Assembly (NCBI GenBank): GCA_036491115.1
Contig: DASXCQ010000071.1
Location: 61,606-125,605 of the forward strand
DNA from: DATEPR01 sp036491115
Lineage (GTDB): Bacteria; Actinomycetota; Actinomycetes; Mycobacteriales; Pseudonocardiaceae
Length of the DNA stretch: 64,000 nucleotides
Direction of reading: 5' to 3'
Positions 45,950 to 54,883 of the stretch are shown here, piece after piece. The translations under genes were made by a program, and so were the position numbers. The notes under the pieces were generated by a model. That model ran no database searches and was not told where the DNA came from. It was given only the letters and a program-made list of their open reading frames with translations. The number at the start of each line of letters is the position of its first letter. Within the stretch, counting starts at the first letter, position 1.

Positions 45950-47281
45950 ATGTCATCGATCGTCGCGCCCCTGGCACCGCATCCGCTGCTGGTGCTGTTC
46001 GCGACCTTGGCGGTGTTGTTGGTGCTCGCGCGCCTGCTGGGCAGGCTCGCCGCGCGGTTCGGCCTGCCGGCCATCGTGGGTGAACTGGTCACCGGCGTCA
46101 TCCTCGGCCCGTCGATTCTCGGGCACCTGCTGCCCGGTGTTTCGCACTGGCTGCTGCCGAACTCCGCGGAGCAGACCCATTTGCTCGACGCGGCGGGCCA
46201 GCTCAGTGTGGTGCTTCTGGTCGGCATCACCGGCACCCACCTGGACACGGAGATCCTCAAGCGCCGGGCCCGTTCCGTCCTGTCGGTCAGCCTGGCCGGA
46301 CTGTTGATCCCGTTGCTGTTCGGCATCGGGCTGGGTCTGATCCTGCCCGGCGCCCTGGCCGGCCACTCGGCGGGCCGCGGTGTCTTCGCGTTCTTCCTGG
46401 GCATCGCCATGTGTGTCACGGCGATCCCGGTCATCGCCAAGACGTTGACCGACATGGGTCTGCTGCACCGCAACCTCGGTCAGCTGATCCTGGGCTCCAG
46501 CATGGTCGACGACGCCATCGGCTGGCTGCTGCTGTCCGTGGTGTCCGCGGCGGCGACCGCCGGTGTCACCTTCGGACACGTCTCGCTCCAGGTCGCCTAC
46601 CTGGCCGTGTTCATCGCGTTCGCCTCGACCGTCGGGCGGAAGCTGGTACGCGCGGTGATGACGAAGATGTCCACGTCGAACGAGTCCGGACCGGCCATCG
46701 CGGCAGCCGTCATCATCGTGCTGACCGGTTCGGTCATCACCCTGTCGCTGGGCATGGAGCCGATCTTCGGCGCCTTCATCGCCGGCGTGCTGGTCTCCCG
46801 GGCCAAGCCGGTACAGGTGAAACTGGCTCCGCTCCGTTCGGTGGTGCTGTCCGTGTTCGCACCGCTGTTCCTGGCCACCGCGGGCCTGCGGGTCGATCTG
46901 ACATCGCTCACCAAGCCGTCCGTGGCGATCGCCGGCGTCGCCGTGCTGGCCATCGCGATCCTGGGCAAGTTCGGTGGCGCCTACCTGGGTGCCAGGGTCA
47001 CCGGCCTGACCAGGTTGGAAGGTCTGGCGCTGGGCGCGGGCATGAACTCCCGAGGCGTCGTCGAGGTGGTCGTCGCCCTCACCGGTCTGCGGCTGGGCGT
47101 GCTCAACTCGGCGTCGTACACGATCGTCGTCCTGGTCGCGATCGTGACCTCACTGATGGCCCCGCCGGTCCTGCGCTGGGTCATGGGCAGGCTGGAAATC
47201 GACGACGAGGAACGGCTGCGCAAGATCGACCACGACACCTGGACCTCCGGTGTCGAGAAGGCCGCAGAACCGGTCGGCTGA
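45950..47281 (+). CDS. CPA2-family monovalent cation:proton antiporter
   Basis: 443 residues with about 12-13 membrane helices. It has the CPA2/KefB pattern: FGLPAIVGELVTGVILGPSILG, the paired GSSMVDDAIGWLLLS, and the antiporter core with MEPIFGAFIAGVLVSRAKP. No TrkA-type regulatory domain is fused. AGGAGG lies 7 bases before the ATG. It sits between two strong terminators (45766 and 47299), so it is a separate unit. Antiporters of this type occur next to antibiotic clusters, but membership in the PksE locus is uncertain. Confidence 0.9.
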   Translation: MSSIVAPLAPHPLLVLFATLAVLLVLARLLGRLAARFGLPAIVGELVTGVILGPSILGHLLPGVSHWLLPNSAEQTHLLDAAGQLSVVLLVGITGTHLDTEILKRRARSVLSVSLAGLLIPLLFGIGLGLILPGALAGHSAGRGVFAFFLGIAMCVTAIPVIAKTLTDMGLLHRNLGQLILGSSMVDDAIGWLLLSVVSAAATAGVTFGHVSLQVAYLAVFIAFASTVGRKLVRAVMTKMSTSNESGPAIAAAVIIVLTGSVITLSLGMEPIFGAFIAGVLVSRAKPVQVKLAPLRSVVLSVFAPLFLATAGLRVDLTSLTKPSVAIAGVAVLAIAILGKFGGAYLGARVTGLTRLEGLALGAGMNSRGVVEVVVALTGLRLGVLNSASYTIVVLVAIVTSLMAPPVLRWVMGRLEIDDEERLRKIDHDTWTSGVEKAAEPVG

Positions 47282-47298
47282 CCAACCGGCCCTACCTG

Positions 47299-47327
47299 AC
47301 CGGACACCCCTTCGGTGGGTGTCCGGT
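47299..47327 (+). terminator. Perfect hairpin after antiporter gene
   Basis: Eleven-base perfect stem ACCGGACACCC / GGGTGTCCGGT with a 7-base loop (CTTCGGT), 18 bases after the antiporter stop. Confidence 0.85.
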
Positions 47328-47406
47328 CACGGTTGCGCATAACCCCCACCAGTGGCGGAGCGCCCGGCTACTGTCTGCCCACAGGCGGCTTCCCGGGGGT
47401 TTCCAC

Positions 47407-49056
47407 ATGACAGACGGCGCGGTCCTCACGCGTGCCAGATCCGCCCCGGTGTGGTGGATCCTGGCCGCGGTGCCCGCCGCGGCGATGCTGTACGCGGCCG
47501 CCACCGCGCCCACGATGAACTTCAAGGACTACTGGCAGGTGCTGGTCCAGGTCACCAGCCCGGACGGCTCGCTGCACCCGCGCGGCCTGGCCACCCTCTA
47601 CGTCGGCCACCCGGTCGAACTGTTCGGCACGCTGTGCTGGTTGGACGCGAAGCTGTTCGGCGGTGACAACCGGGCGCTGGCCGTGCTGGCCGTGCTGCTG
47701 GGCGGCGTGATCGTCTACTGCCTGAACCGGATGCTGCCGGCCCGGCTGAGCACCACCCAGCGTGGTTCCCTGACGGTCGCGTTCTCGTTCCTCATGTTCA
47801 ACTCCACCGCCCTGGAGATCTTCGTCCTCGGCGGCAGCGGCGTCCACTGGCTGTGCGGGCTGACCCCGGCCACCGTGGCGATCCTGCTGGCCCACCGCGG
47901 CCGGGCGATGCCGGCCGTCGGCGTCGCGCTGCTGGCCAGTCTCGGCCACGGCAGCGCCTTCCCGGTGTGGGTGGCCCTGGTGGTGATCGGCTGGCTGCGC
48001 CGGGACCGACCGTGGCGGCTGGGCGTCACGGCGGGGGCCGGGGTCGTGGTGATCGTGACGTGGCTGCTGCTGCCGAAGAAGCCGGTGCCCATCCCGACGG
48101 ACACGCCGCTGGGCCCGGACAGCTTCCTGGCCGCCACCGTCGGCACGCTCAGCCCGATCCGGGACACCGGTGCCGCCGCCACGTCGATCGCGGTCGGCGC
48201 CCTGGTCGCGGCCCTGCTGCTGGTGCTGATCGTTCGCCTGGTCCAGCAGCGCCTGGCCCCGGCAGGCACCGCACCGGTCGCCGACGTGCTGGAGGCCGCC
48301 GGCTGGGTCGGGCTGGGCGTGCAACTGCTGCTGGTCGCGGTGGTGATCGGCGGCCTGCGCGACGAGTTCGGCGCGACCATCGGCATCACCAGCCGCTACG
48401 CGATGCTGCCCGGCCTGGCCGGGTGTGCCCTGCTGGCGCTGCTCGCCCTGCGGTTCCCGCAGCTCACCGGTGCCCGCACGGCCGCGCTGGCGCTGTGCGT
48501 GTCGCTCGTCACGTATGCCGGCGGCACGCTGCGGGCGGACGAGGTCCGGGCACAGTTCCCGGTGCTCCAGCTGTCCGCGGTGGCCATGCGGGTCGGCGAC
48601 CGGGCCGAGGTGGCCGCGACGGGCATCACCCCGGACGCCGTCCACCGCGCCGCCGTCCTGCACGTCTACCCGTTCACCAGCGGGTTCACCGTGGGCTGCG
48701 GCTTCCACCTCGGCGACCACGTCGACCAGCGGACCATCCGCAGGCTGCCCGGCCAGCCGCTGACCGGCAACCCCACGGTCGGCCTGCTGGAGAAGACACC
48801 CACCCCGCCTGCCGAGCTGTTCTCCGGCTGGGCCATGGTGGACAACCGACGGGCCGACTGCGTGCTGGTCGTCGACGAGCACGGCGTGGTGGTCGGCGGC
48901 GGTGCGGTCGGCGAGATCCGGGCGGACGTCGCCGAGGTCACCGGCGGGGTGGACATCCACACCGGCTGGACGGCGACGGCCGAGCGGGGCACGGTCGGTG
49001 ACACCGTCGTGCTGTCGTCGGACGATGTGCTCTACCGGGTTACGGTGCCATCCTGA
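47407..49056 (+). CDS. Polytopic membrane protein, possible GT-C-like envelope protein
   Basis: 549 residues. About 9-10 hydrophobic segments cover residues 15-375, then a soluble C-terminal domain (about 390-549) with several Cys (VGCGF, RADCV) that is probably extracellular. The layout of helices with loops rich in acidic residues (MNFKDYWQVL, VELFGTLCW) resembles GT-C-type sugar transferases, but I see no decisive motif. It starts the envelope/polysaccharide block. ATG at 47407. Confidence 0.65.
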   Translation: MTDGAVLTRARSAPVWWILAAVPAAAMLYAAATAPTMNFKDYWQVLVQVTSPDGSLHPRGLATLYVGHPVELFGTLCWLDAKLFGGDNRALAVLAVLLGGVIVYCLNRMLPARLSTTQRGSLTVAFSFLMFNSTALEIFVLGGSGVHWLCGLTPATVAILLAHRGRAMPAVGVALLASLGHGSAFPVWVALVVIGWLRRDRPWRLGVTAGAGVVVIVTWLLLPKKPVPIPTDTPLGPDSFLAATVGTLSPIRDTGAAATSIAVGALVAALLLVLIVRLVQQRLAPAGTAPVADVLEAAGWVGLGVQLLLVAVVIGGLRDEFGATIGITSRYAMLPGLAGCALLALLALRFPQLTGARTAALALCVSLVTYAGGTLRADEVRAQFPVLQLSAVAMRVGDRAEVAATGITPDAVHRAAVLHVYPFTSGFTVGCGFHLGDHVDQRTIRRLPGQPLTGNPTVGLLEKTPTPPAELFSGWAMVDNRRADCVLVVDEHGVVVGGGAVGEIRADVAEVTGGVDIHTGWTATAERGTVGDTVVLSSDDVLYRVTVPS

Positions 49057-49157
49057 CTGCCGACACGAGCATGGTTGCGGCCCGGTCTCGGAACCCGCGT
49101 GCCGGCCTGGCGGTTGGGCACAATACATTTGCGCACGGCCAACTGGGAGGCTCGTAG

Positions 49158-50441
49158 ATGTCGTGGCAAGACGAGCTGCATCAGCTCGACACCGCACTGG
49201 CTGCCGGTCGCATCTCCGCGGACGAGTACCGGCAGAAGCGTGACCAGTTGCTGGCCATGGCAGCCGGCGAACAGGCTGGTGGCCCGCCCGCGCCGGATGC
49301 CGGCCAGAGCGGGCCGATCCCCACGCCTGCCCAGCCGGCGCAGCAGGGCCCACCGCCGGTGCCGGGCGGCCCGCAGGAACAGCAGCGGGCACCGTTCCCG
49401 GAGGCATTCCGCTGGACGCCGACCGGCACACCGCCCGGTGGCACCGACCTGACGCAGGCGATGCGGCCGGTGTCCGGGCCCCCGCCGGCCAACGGTGGCG
49501 ACGGTGGCGGTGACCGCACCCAGATCGTGCCCGGCCGCCAGCCCGGCGACGCCGACCGCACCCAGGTGGTGCCCAGGTCCGGCCAGCCGGCCGGCGGCTG
49601 GGACCGGACGCAGGCCGTGCGTCCCGGCCAGCCCGGTCAGCAGCCGCAGCCGTGGCGCGTGGTCCCGCCGCCGCAGCACGGCCAGTCGGACGAGGACTAC
49701 TCGCCGCCGTGGGGCGTCGACCCGTCGCAGGAACTCGGTGGCGTGCCGTCCTGGATCCGCCAGGGCCCCGAGGTGTTCAACGAGAACAAGGGCCGCGGCC
49801 GCAAGATCGCCATCATCATCGCGGCCGTCGTGGTGCTGCTCGGCGGTGGCGTGACCGCCTTCCTGGTGATCAACAACAACGGCAAGCACCCGGAGGCCGG
49901 CGGGACCACGGTCGCCACGACCACCAGCGCCAAGCCCAAGCCGCCGCCCGGCCCGAAGCTGCCGCCCGGCCCGTTCATCCCCTTACAGGGCAGGCAGTTG
50001 GTCAACATGACGTGGTCGATCGACGACGCCGTCACCGCGAGGCTGCCCACCAAGCAGGAAGTGTCGATCCTGCACGACAACGGGATCGACACCGTGTCCG
50101 CGCTGATCACCGACAACGACGGTGTGCACGACGGCATCTGGGCGTTCGCCCCGGCCACCGGTGACGACGCCAGCGCCGCGCTGGCCGCGATGGACACCTA
50201 CTACACGCACGCCGGTTACCGCCCGATCCCCGGCGCCCCGCCCGGCGTCGAGGACCTGTCGCTGGCCGGCAACTCGTCGGTGAGCCCCACCTTCCGGGCC
50301 CACTACCTCACCCGGGACGGCGTCTTCGTCCGCATCGAGGTCTACGGCACGACGCCGGACACCGACCCGACCCTTTTGGAGCAGCAGTTCAACGACCTGG
50401 TGTCGCAGGAGGTCGCCAAGTACCCGCCCTCCGGCGCATGA
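49158..50441 (+). CDS. FliL-like (as commonly annotated) membrane protein with Pro-rich tail and TQ repeats
   Basis: 427 residues. N-terminal SHOCT-like helix (WQDELHQLDTALAAGRISADEYRQKRDQLL), then a long Pro/Gly/Gln-rich cytoplasmic segment with four D-(R/L)-T-Q motifs (Thr99, 121, 135, 151), one transmembrane helix (about 216-237) and an extracellular domain (about 265-427) with a cystatin-like pattern. In Pseudonocardiaceae this family is often labelled FliL without flagella being present. The Thr motifs look like Ser/Thr-kinase targets. GGGAGG before the ATG. Overlaps the next gene by 4 bases. Confidence 0.8.
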   Translation: MSWQDELHQLDTALAAGRISADEYRQKRDQLLAMAAGEQAGGPPAPDAGQSGPIPTPAQPAQQGPPPVPGGPQEQQRAPFPEAFRWTPTGTPPGGTDLTQAMRPVSGPPPANGGDGGGDRTQIVPGRQPGDADRTQVVPRSGQPAGGWDRTQAVRPGQPGQQPQPWRVVPPPQHGQSDEDYSPPWGVDPSQELGGVPSWIRQGPEVFNENKGRGRKIAIIIAAVVVLLGGGVTAFLVINNNGKHPEAGGTTVATTTSAKPKPPPGPKLPPGPFIPLQGRQLVNMTWSIDDAVTARLPTKQEVSILHDNGIDTVSALITDNDGVHDGIWAFAPATGDDASAALAAMDTYYTHAGYRPIPGAPPGVEDLSLAGNSSVSPTFRAHYLTRDGVFVRIEVYGTTPDTDPTLLEQQFNDLVSQEVAKYPPSGA

Positions 50442-52969
50442 CGGAAGTGACCGATCCGGCCGTCGCCCCACTGGACTACGCGGACGGCGCCGAGGCCACG
50501 GTCGCCGAACTCCTGCGTGACACGGACGACGTGAGCTCCGGCTCGGCGGCGCTCGCCGACCGGATCACGTCCTGGGAGACGGCGTACCACTTCTCGCCGC
50601 AGCGCGCCGGCCTGCTGGCCCCGCTGCGGATCGGACCGGGCCTGCGGGTGGTCGACGTCGGCTGCGGTTCCGGCGTGCTCACCAGGGCGCTCGGTGAGAC
50701 CGGCGCCGACGTGGTGGGCATCGAGGCGATGCCCGACCGCGCCGATGCCGCCCGAGCCCGCTGCCGGGACCTGCCGAACGTGCGGATCGTGTGCGACCGC
50801 GTGGAGTCCGCGCTGCCCGCGGTATCCGGGTGCGACATCGCGCTGCTGTGCGGGGTGCTGGAGTACAGCGACAAGTACGGCGACGGTCCGGCCGCGCTGC
50901 TGGCCGCCGTCCGGGGTTCGCTGGCCGCCGACGGTGTCGTCGTGCTGGCCATCGAGAACCAGCTCGGCCTGCGCTACCTGCTCGGCGGCACCGAGGACCA
51001 CCACTCCACGTCGTGGATCGGCTTGGCCGGCTACCCCGGTGACCAGCGCGCCCCGCACACCTGGCCCAGGGGTGTGCTCGCCGGCCTGCTCGCCGACGCC
51101 GGACTGCCGGCGCAACGGTGGCTGCTGCCCTATCCCGACTACAAGCTGCCCAGGATCCTGCTGGACGAGTCGGTGTTCGCCCGCCCGGACGCGCCGGAAC
51201 TGGTGGACAAGCTGGTCCGTGAGCCGTTGCGCGGCGCGTTCGGCGGCAACGACGCCGCCGTCGCCGGCCGGACACCGCACCGCCTGGCCACCGAGCAGGG
51301 CATCGGCGCGTTGGTGGCGTCGTCGTTCCTGGTGGTCGCCGGGCCGTCGCCGGCCGACGTGGCGCGCACGAGCGAACCCGGCCTGGCCTGGCTGAACAAC
51401 GACGGCAGGCGCCCGGAGTGGCGGCGGCTGCGCAGGCTGGACGACCGGCTCACCCTGCACACGGTCCGGGACGGCACCGGCGTGCCCGACCACCACACGC
51501 ATCCCTGGCTGCGCCAGGAACTCGTCGCCGCCGAGCCCCTGACACCCGGCCGACCGCTCGACGCCCACCTACTGGATGCCTTGTCCGCCAAGGACTTCGA
51601 CCAGTTGGACACCCTGATCGCCCGCTGGCGTGCCGCCACCGAGGCCGACGCACGGGCGTTGCGCGACGACGACCGCCGCCACCCGTACCTGCCCGGCAGC
51701 CCCGACGTCGACGTGCTCCCGGCCGACCTGCTGGACGCGCACCCCGGCAACTTCATCGTGTCCGCCGACGGCGACCTGACCAGGGTGGACCGGGAGTGGC
51801 TGGCCGGCGACGGCGTGGACGCCGAACTGGTCATGCTCCGCGGGCTGCTGGAGTTCGCCAGGGAGATCGTGGACAACCACGCGCCGCACCCGTGGTCGCC
51901 CACCGCGTCGCCTGCCGACGTGCTGGCCGGGCTGGCCGCCGCCGCCGGACTGGCCGAGCGGCTGCCCGAGCGGTGGGCCGAACTGGTGGTCGCCGAGGCG
52001 GCACTCCAGGCCGCGGTCGCCGGTGGCGAGCCTGCCGTCATCGCCGCCGCCATCGAGGCGGGGGCCTCGCTGTCCGCCGACCCGCCGCTGTGGGCGGTGC
52101 CCGGCGGCCTGGCGACACTGCGTGCCGACCACGCCACGGCGACCAGGGCGGTCGAGGACGCGCGCCGGGCCACCGGCCGGGCCGCGGCGCTGACCGAGCG
52201 ACTGAGCACGGTGGAGGGCCGGCTGGCCGACCACGTGGCCGCGCTGGCCGACGAGCGGGCGACCACCGAACTGGTCCGGGACGAGCTGGCCACCGCACTG
52301 CTGGCGCTGGACGAGAAGGACGACCGCATCGGCCTGGCCTTCGCCGAGCTGACGGCCGCTGTCCGGGAACTGGAGTCCGTCCGGGCCGAACACGCCCATG
52401 TGGCGGGCGTCCTGGCCGACACGCGGGCCGAGCTCGCCGCCACCCGGGCCCACGTCGCCGCCGTGGAACGCACGTGGACGGTACGCGCGGCGAACCGGAC
52501 GTGGTGGCCGTTCTGGTCCCGGACCAGGGCCTGGTGGGACCTGCTGCGTGCCCACCCGTCGGCACAGGCCGACGACGTGCTGCGGCGCCTGGTGCCGACC
52601 GACCGCTTCGCCCGCTACCGGGCCGCCGCCGTGTCCGGTCGGGACAGCCGCCTGTACTTCGACGTGCCGATCCCGTCGACGACCGGGCCGGAGCTGGAGG
52701 TGTCCGGCTGGGTGGCCCACTCCGACATGCCGGTGGTCGCGGTGCGGCTGCTGGTCGGCGGTGCGGGCCACGCCATGGAACTGGGCGGCCACCGCCCGGA
52801 CGTCACGGTCGCGCTGCGCCGGGACGGTGTGCCGGTGGACGAGTACAGCGGCGTGACGGTCACGGTGCCGGTGACCGAACCCGGCCCGGTCCACCTGCGG
52901 GTGCACCTGGCCGACGGCACGGTGCTGGAACGGGCGCTGGGCTTCGTCGACTCAGCCGACGAGGGGTAG
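50438..52969 (+). CDS. SAM-dependent methyltransferase with coiled coil and C-terminal beta domain
   Basis: 843 residues. N-terminal class I methyltransferase (motif I VVDVGCGSG at 71-79; acidic motif in LLCGVLEYSDK), a middle region with LLDAHPGNFIV and VDREWLAG as in O-antigen-type methyltransferases, a coiled coil (about 560-680; many E/D-A-L heptads), and a C-terminal beta-sandwich-like domain (about 740-843). It probably methylates a surface polysaccharide, using the coiled coil as a chain-length ruler or scaffold (inference). It overlaps the convergent glycosyltransferase by 18 bases. Confidence 0.82.
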   Translation: MTEVTDPAVAPLDYADGAEATVAELLRDTDDVSSGSAALADRITSWETAYHFSPQRAGLLAPLRIGPGLRVVDVGCGSGVLTRALGETGADVVGIEAMPDRADAARARCRDLPNVRIVCDRVESALPAVSGCDIALLCGVLEYSDKYGDGPAALLAAVRGSLAADGVVVLAIENQLGLRYLLGGTEDHHSTSWIGLAGYPGDQRAPHTWPRGVLAGLLADAGLPAQRWLLPYPDYKLPRILLDESVFARPDAPELVDKLVREPLRGAFGGNDAAVAGRTPHRLATEQGIGALVASSFLVVAGPSPADVARTSEPGLAWLNNDGRRPEWRRLRRLDDRLTLHTVRDGTGVPDHHTHPWLRQELVAAEPLTPGRPLDAHLLDALSAKDFDQLDTLIARWRAATEADARALRDDDRRHPYLPGSPDVDVLPADLLDAHPGNFIVSADGDLTRVDREWLAGDGVDAELVMLRGLLEFAREIVDNHAPHPWSPTASPADVLAGLAAAAGLAERLPERWAELVVAEAALQAAVAGGEPAVIAAAIEAGASLSADPPLWAVPGGLATLRADHATATRAVEDARRATGRAAALTERLSTVEGRLADHVAALADERATTELVRDELATALLALDEKDDRIGLAFAELTAAVRELESVRAEHAHVAGVLADTRAELAATRAHVAAVERTWTVRAANRTWWPFWSRTRAWWDLLRAHPSAQADDVLRRLVPTDRFARYRAAAVSGRDSRLYFDVPIPSTTGPELEVSGWVAHSDMPVVAVRLLVGGAGHAMELGGHRPDVTVALRRDGVPVDEYSGVTVTVPVTEPGPVHLRVHLADGTVLERALGFVDSADEG

Positions 52970-54883
52970 GACACCGCAGTCGGCCAGGACCATGGCCATC
53001 TCGGCGCCGAACCGTTCCACCGAGAAGTGTTCGCGGCAGACCGACAACAGCTCCTGCTGCACGTCCGTCCACAGTGGTTGGTCGCTGAGCATCCGCGAGC
53101 TCAGCTCCACCAGTTCGGCCGGCGACCGGCCGATCAGGTGGCGCGCCGTCCACCCCAGGTGCAGCCCCTCGCCACCGACCGGCGTGGTGACGAACGGCAG
53201 CCCGGCCGCCATCGAGTCCACGAACTTGATCTTCACGCCGGCGCCGTAGCGCATCGGCACCACGTGCAGCAACTGCTGACCGAGCACCGCCTTCGGGTCG
53301 GGCACCCGGCCGAGCACCTCGATCCCGTCACCGGCCAGCGCCTCCACCGCGGGCGACGGGTCCGCGCCGACCACCCGCAGCACCAGTCCCGGATGGCACT
53401 CCCGCAATGCCGGCAGCACGTCCGAGGCGAGCTCCAGCACGGCGTGCTCGTTCGGCGTCCCCGGTGTCGCGTTGAACCCGCCGAAGAACGCGATCCCGGA
53501 CCGCTCCGCCCGGCCCGGCACGGCGTCCGGCACGGCGACCGGGTAGCAGGCGACGTGCACCGACGTGTCCGGCGCCATGCGCCGCGCCCAGCGCGCCTCC
53601 TCCTCACTCACGCACACCGCGACGTCCGCCCACGTGAACGCGGCGACCTCCTGGGCACGCAGCAGATGTGCCTCCACCGCCCGGTCCCGGCGGGTGGCGT
53701 GGTCCGGCGCGGTCGCGAAATGCTGTTCCGGCCGCCGGTGGAACAGCGCCTCCGAGTCGTACACCCGTACCGCCTGCGGCTGCCACCGGCTGATCGGCAG
53801 ACCGGCCCGGTCCAGGTTGTGCGGCCGGAACACGGCCACCACGTCGTAGAGCCCCATCCGCTCCTTCGACCACGCCTCCGGGTCGTCGACGCCCCACACC
53901 ACCTCGACGCCCCTGGCCCGCAGTGCGGGCGCGTACTCCTCCGCCCGGTCTGGCAGGTAGGCGAAGTAGGTCACCCTGGCCCTCGGATCCGCGCGGTGCC
54001 AGGCATCGAGCACCGCGAGTGTGCGCGGATCGCCGCTGCCCCGGTCGAAATGCGGCACCCGGTCGTCGATCAGCAGCACCCGGCAGGGCGCCAACTGGTC
54101 GCGCAGCCACCAGCGCCGGTGCGGCCGTTCCTCCAGTCCGACGGTGGGCGGCCGGGTGGCGAGTTCGGCCGGCCAGCGGCGCAGGAACGTGCCGTGGTTG
54201 CGGCGCATCAACTCCTCGGCGCGGGCGGACGACGAGCTGCCGTGCCGGATGTGCAGTACCGACACGGTCGGCAACACCCAGGTCTGCCAACCGTTCGCAC
54301 GCAGCAGCAGCGCGAGGTCCACGTCCTCGAAGTACGCGATCTCGTAGTCCGGCGAGAACCCGCCGACCTCGTTGAATGCCGCGCGCCGCACCACCAGGCA
54401 GGCGGCCGAGGCATAGTCCACCTCTCTGGCCACCCGCGAACTGGTCTCGTCGTCCCACGCCCGGCACCAGCCGTCGCCACCGACGATGCTGCCCGACTCC
54501 TGCACCGAACCGTCCACATTGGTCATCAAGGGTGCGACTGCGGCGACCTGGTCGTGGCTGTCGAGGAAGTCCAGCAGCGGCGGCAACCAGCCATCGGTCA
54601 CCTCCACGTCGGCGTTGAGCAGGCAGATGAACTCGGTGTCCGCCTGCGCGATCCCGACATTGCACCCGGCGCCGAACCCGAGGTTCTCCGGCATCCGCAG
54701 CACGGTCGCGCCGGTCAGGTTCGCCGCCAGCCACTCGCCGGTGCCGTCCGGCGACGCGCTGTCCACGACCACCACGCGGTAGGACTGGTCGACGTGCTCC
54801 CGCAGCAGTTCGAGGCACCGCGTGACCAGCTCGCGGCCACCGTAGGACACCAGGACGAACGTGACGCGCGCCTGCTCGGTCAT
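52952..54883 (-). CDS. Bifunctional glycosyltransferase: GT2 domain fused to GT-B (GT4-like) domain
   Basis: 643 residues. The N-terminal GT-A domain (about 1-240) has VTFVLVSYGGRELVTRCLE, PENLGFGAGCNVG and the metal-binding LLNADVEVTDGW, of the rhamnosyl/galactofuranosyl-transferase type. The C-terminal GT-B part (about 290-640) has FFGGFNATPGTPNEHAVLEL, a KAVLGQQLLHVVPMRYGAGVKIK nucleotide-binding region and GLPFVTTPVGGEGL. Two active sites imply alternating sugar addition. The ATG at 54883 overlaps the stop of the upstream gene. Confidence 0.88.
   Translation of the reverse strand: MTEQARVTFVLVSYGGRELVTRCLELLREHVDQSYRVVVVDSASPDGTGEWLAANLTGATVLRMPENLGFGAGCNVGIAQADTEFICLLNADVEVTDGWLPPLLDFLDSHDQVAAVAPLMTNVDGSVQESGSIVGGDGWCRAWDDETSSRVAREVDYASAACLVVRRAAFNEVGGFSPDYEIAYFEDVDLALLLRANGWQTWVLPTVSVLHIRHGSSSSARAEELMRRNHGTFLRRWPAELATRPPTVGLEERPHRRWWLRDQLAPCRVLLIDDRVPHFDRGSGDPRTLAVLDAWHRADPRARVTYFAYLPDRAEEYAPALRARGVEVVWGVDDPEAWSKERMGLYDVVAVFRPHNLDRAGLPISRWQPQAVRVYDSEALFHRRPEQHFATAPDHATRRDRAVEAHLLRAQEVAAFTWADVAVCVSEEEARWARRMAPDTSVHVACYPVAVPDAVPGRAERSGIAFFGGFNATPGTPNEHAVLELASDVLPALRECHPGLVLRVVGADPSPAVEALAGDGIEVLGRVPDPKAVLGQQLLHVVPMRYGAGVKIKFVDSMAAGLPFVTTPVGGEGLHLGWTARHLIGRSPAELVELSSRMLSDQPLWTDVQQELLSVCREHFSVERFGAEMAMVLADCGVLPLVG

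Noticed and set aside
45950..47281. Antiporter as an assured self-resistance gene of the PksE cluster
   Set aside because: It lies behind a strong terminator and has its own unit; the association is possible but cannot be shown from sequence.
46411..47400. Extension of the 47407 gene upstream into the antiporter region
   Set aside because: The extension runs out of frame through the antiporter gene and its terminator; the ATG at 47407 begins the first membrane helix.
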